Below, one piece after another: positions 6,612-7,512 of a DNA stretch of 7,512 bases (its first letter is position 1; each line of letters opens with the position of its first letter). The stretch covers positions 1-7,512 of the forward strand of contig CALZQD010000075.1 in NCBI GenBank assembly GCA_945828175.1, in the 5' to 3' direction. The notes under the pieces are model-generated. The model did no database searches. It saw only the letters and a program-made list of their open reading frames with translations, and was not told the DNA's origin. The DNA comes from an uncultured Bacteroidales bacterium (GTDB lineage: Bacteria; Bacteroidota; Bacteroidia; Bacteroidales; Muribaculaceae). The translations under genes were made by a program, and so were the position numbers.

Positions 6612-7512
6612 GCACACCTCTGTCGCCTGCCATCAGCCTGCGCGAGTTCAATGCACGCTTAGGCGCCGCTGTGAACGACCGTCCCGGCCTGTCGTCGGTG
6701 TGGGTCACTGCCGAGACCGCCGATCTGCGCGTCTCCGGCGGCCATTGCTATATGGAGCTGATAGAGAAAGATCCGGCAGGATTCGCGACGCTCGCCCGTC
6801 TGCGCGCCGTCATCTGGTCGAGCCGTTTCGCCGTCATCAACCGCCGCTTCGCCGACGTGACCGGCATGACCCTTCGCTCCGACATCAAGGTAATGGTCTG
6901 CGTTACGGCCTCATACCACCCCGTCTACGGTCTGTCGGCCGTCATCAGCGATATCGACCCCGCCTATACCGCCGGCGACCTGCTGCGCCGGCGTCAGATG
7001 CTCGTCGAACGCCTCACCGCCGAAGGCATCATCGACATGAACCGCACTCTCGAATGGCCCGATGTCGTCCTGCGCGTCGCCGTCATTTCGTCGAAGTCTG
7101 CGGCCGGCTACGGCGACTTCATCAACCAGCTCTATAACAACTCGCTGCGCCTGCGTTTCACAACGCGGCTGTTCCCGGCGACCCTCCAGGGCGACAGCGC
7201 GCCGTCGAGCATCATCGCCGCCCTCCACGCCGTTGCTGCAGAGGCCGACGACTTTGACTGTGTCGTCATCATCCGCGGCGGCGGTGCGACGAGCGACCTC
7301 GCCTCGTTCGACGACTATGACCTCGCCGCTCATGTAGCCCAGTTCCCCTTGCCTGTCATCGTCGGCATTGGCCACGAGCGCGACGTCACCATCCTCGACT
7401 ATGTCGCCAATATGCGAGTCAAGACACCGACCGCCGCTGCCGAATGGCTCGTCGACCGCGGGCGCGCAGCCCTCATGCGGGCGCGCAGCCTCGCGTCTGA
7501 CATCTTCAATGT
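6608..7512 (+). CDS. xseA: Exodeoxyribonuclease VII large subunit (C-terminal part outside window)
   Basis: The frame is open for 301 codons to the window edge. With the small subunit XseB, this protein degrades single-stranded DNA from either end to oligonucleotides, in repair and mutation avoidance. Residues about 8-118 are the N-terminal OB-fold DNA-binding domain, with VWVTAETADLRVSGGHCYME (31-50) matching the usual start of that fold. The catalytic domain follows, with RVAVISSKSAAGYGDF (156-171), VIIRGGGATSDLASFDDYDL (220-239) and the GHExD-type block GIGHERDVTILDYVA (253-267), then KTPTAAAEWL (272-281). These blocks are intact. The coiled-coil C-terminal arm that binds XseB is mostly cut off; family members are usually about 400-460 residues. 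The ATG overlaps the stop of the DUF3256-like gene by 4 bases. xseB is not in the window and may lie just downstream. Confidence 0.95.
   Translation, partial: MSTPLSPAISLREFNARLGAAVNDRPGLSSVWVTAETADLRVSGGHCYMELIEKDPAGFATLARLRAVIWSSRFAVINRRFADVTGMTLRSDIKVMVCVTASYHPVYGLSAVISDIDPAYTAGDLLRRRQMLVERLTAEGIIDMNRTLEWPDVVLRVAVISSKSAAGYGDFINQLYNNSLRLRFTTRLFPATLQGDSAPSSIIAALHAVAAEADDFDCVVIIRGGGATSDLASFDDYDLAAHVAQFPLPVIVGIGHERDVTILDYVANMRVKTPTAAAEWLVDRGRAALMRARSLASDIFN

Overview
The window looks like chromosomal sequence from a GC-rich member of the Bacteroidales (Bacteroidota). Two observations support this. Intergenic DNA carries the Bacteroidota-type promoter signature (TTTG, 19 bases, TAnnTTTG), and start codons lack strong Shine-Dalgarno sequences. 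The proteins also fit: a DUF5715-like lipoprotein, a DUF3256-like secreted protein, an NhaD antiporter and a DeaD/CsdA-type helicase. Genus cannot be fixed from this window. No RNA genes, mobile elements, CRISPR arrays or phage genes were seen.

Layout. Positions 1-3857 hold three minus-strand genes, read from right to left: an NhaD-type Na+/H+ antiporter (3857-2463), a small lipoprotein with a D,D-/L,D-peptidase-like (M15-like) zinc signature (2397-1603), and an AsmA-family membrane-anchored protein (1606-1, cut by the window edge). The last two overlap by ATGA and are probably translationally coupled. Positions 3858-4182 are an AT-rich divergent promoter region. Positions 4183-7512 hold three plus-strand genes: a DEAD-box RNA helicase with a DbpA-type RNA-binding domain (4183-5916), a small DUF3256-like exported protein (5988-6611), and xseA, the large subunit of exodeoxyribonuclease VII (6608 onward, cut by the window edge). 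The last two also overlap by ATGA.

The minus-strand cluster is an envelope and ion-homeostasis group. The plus-strand cluster mixes RNA metabolism, an exported protein of unknown function and DNA repair. The most unusual non-coding structures are three perfect 12-bp palindromes packed around the helicase promoter, a 9+2+9 palindrome just ahead of the lipoprotein start, and an AT-rich inverted and direct repeat (TTCAAAATTC units) between the helicase and the DUF3256-like gene. I did not find convincing evidence of a new multi-gene system. The poorly characterised genes worth following are the DUF5715-like/AsmA pair and the DUF3256-like gene fused in expression to xseA.
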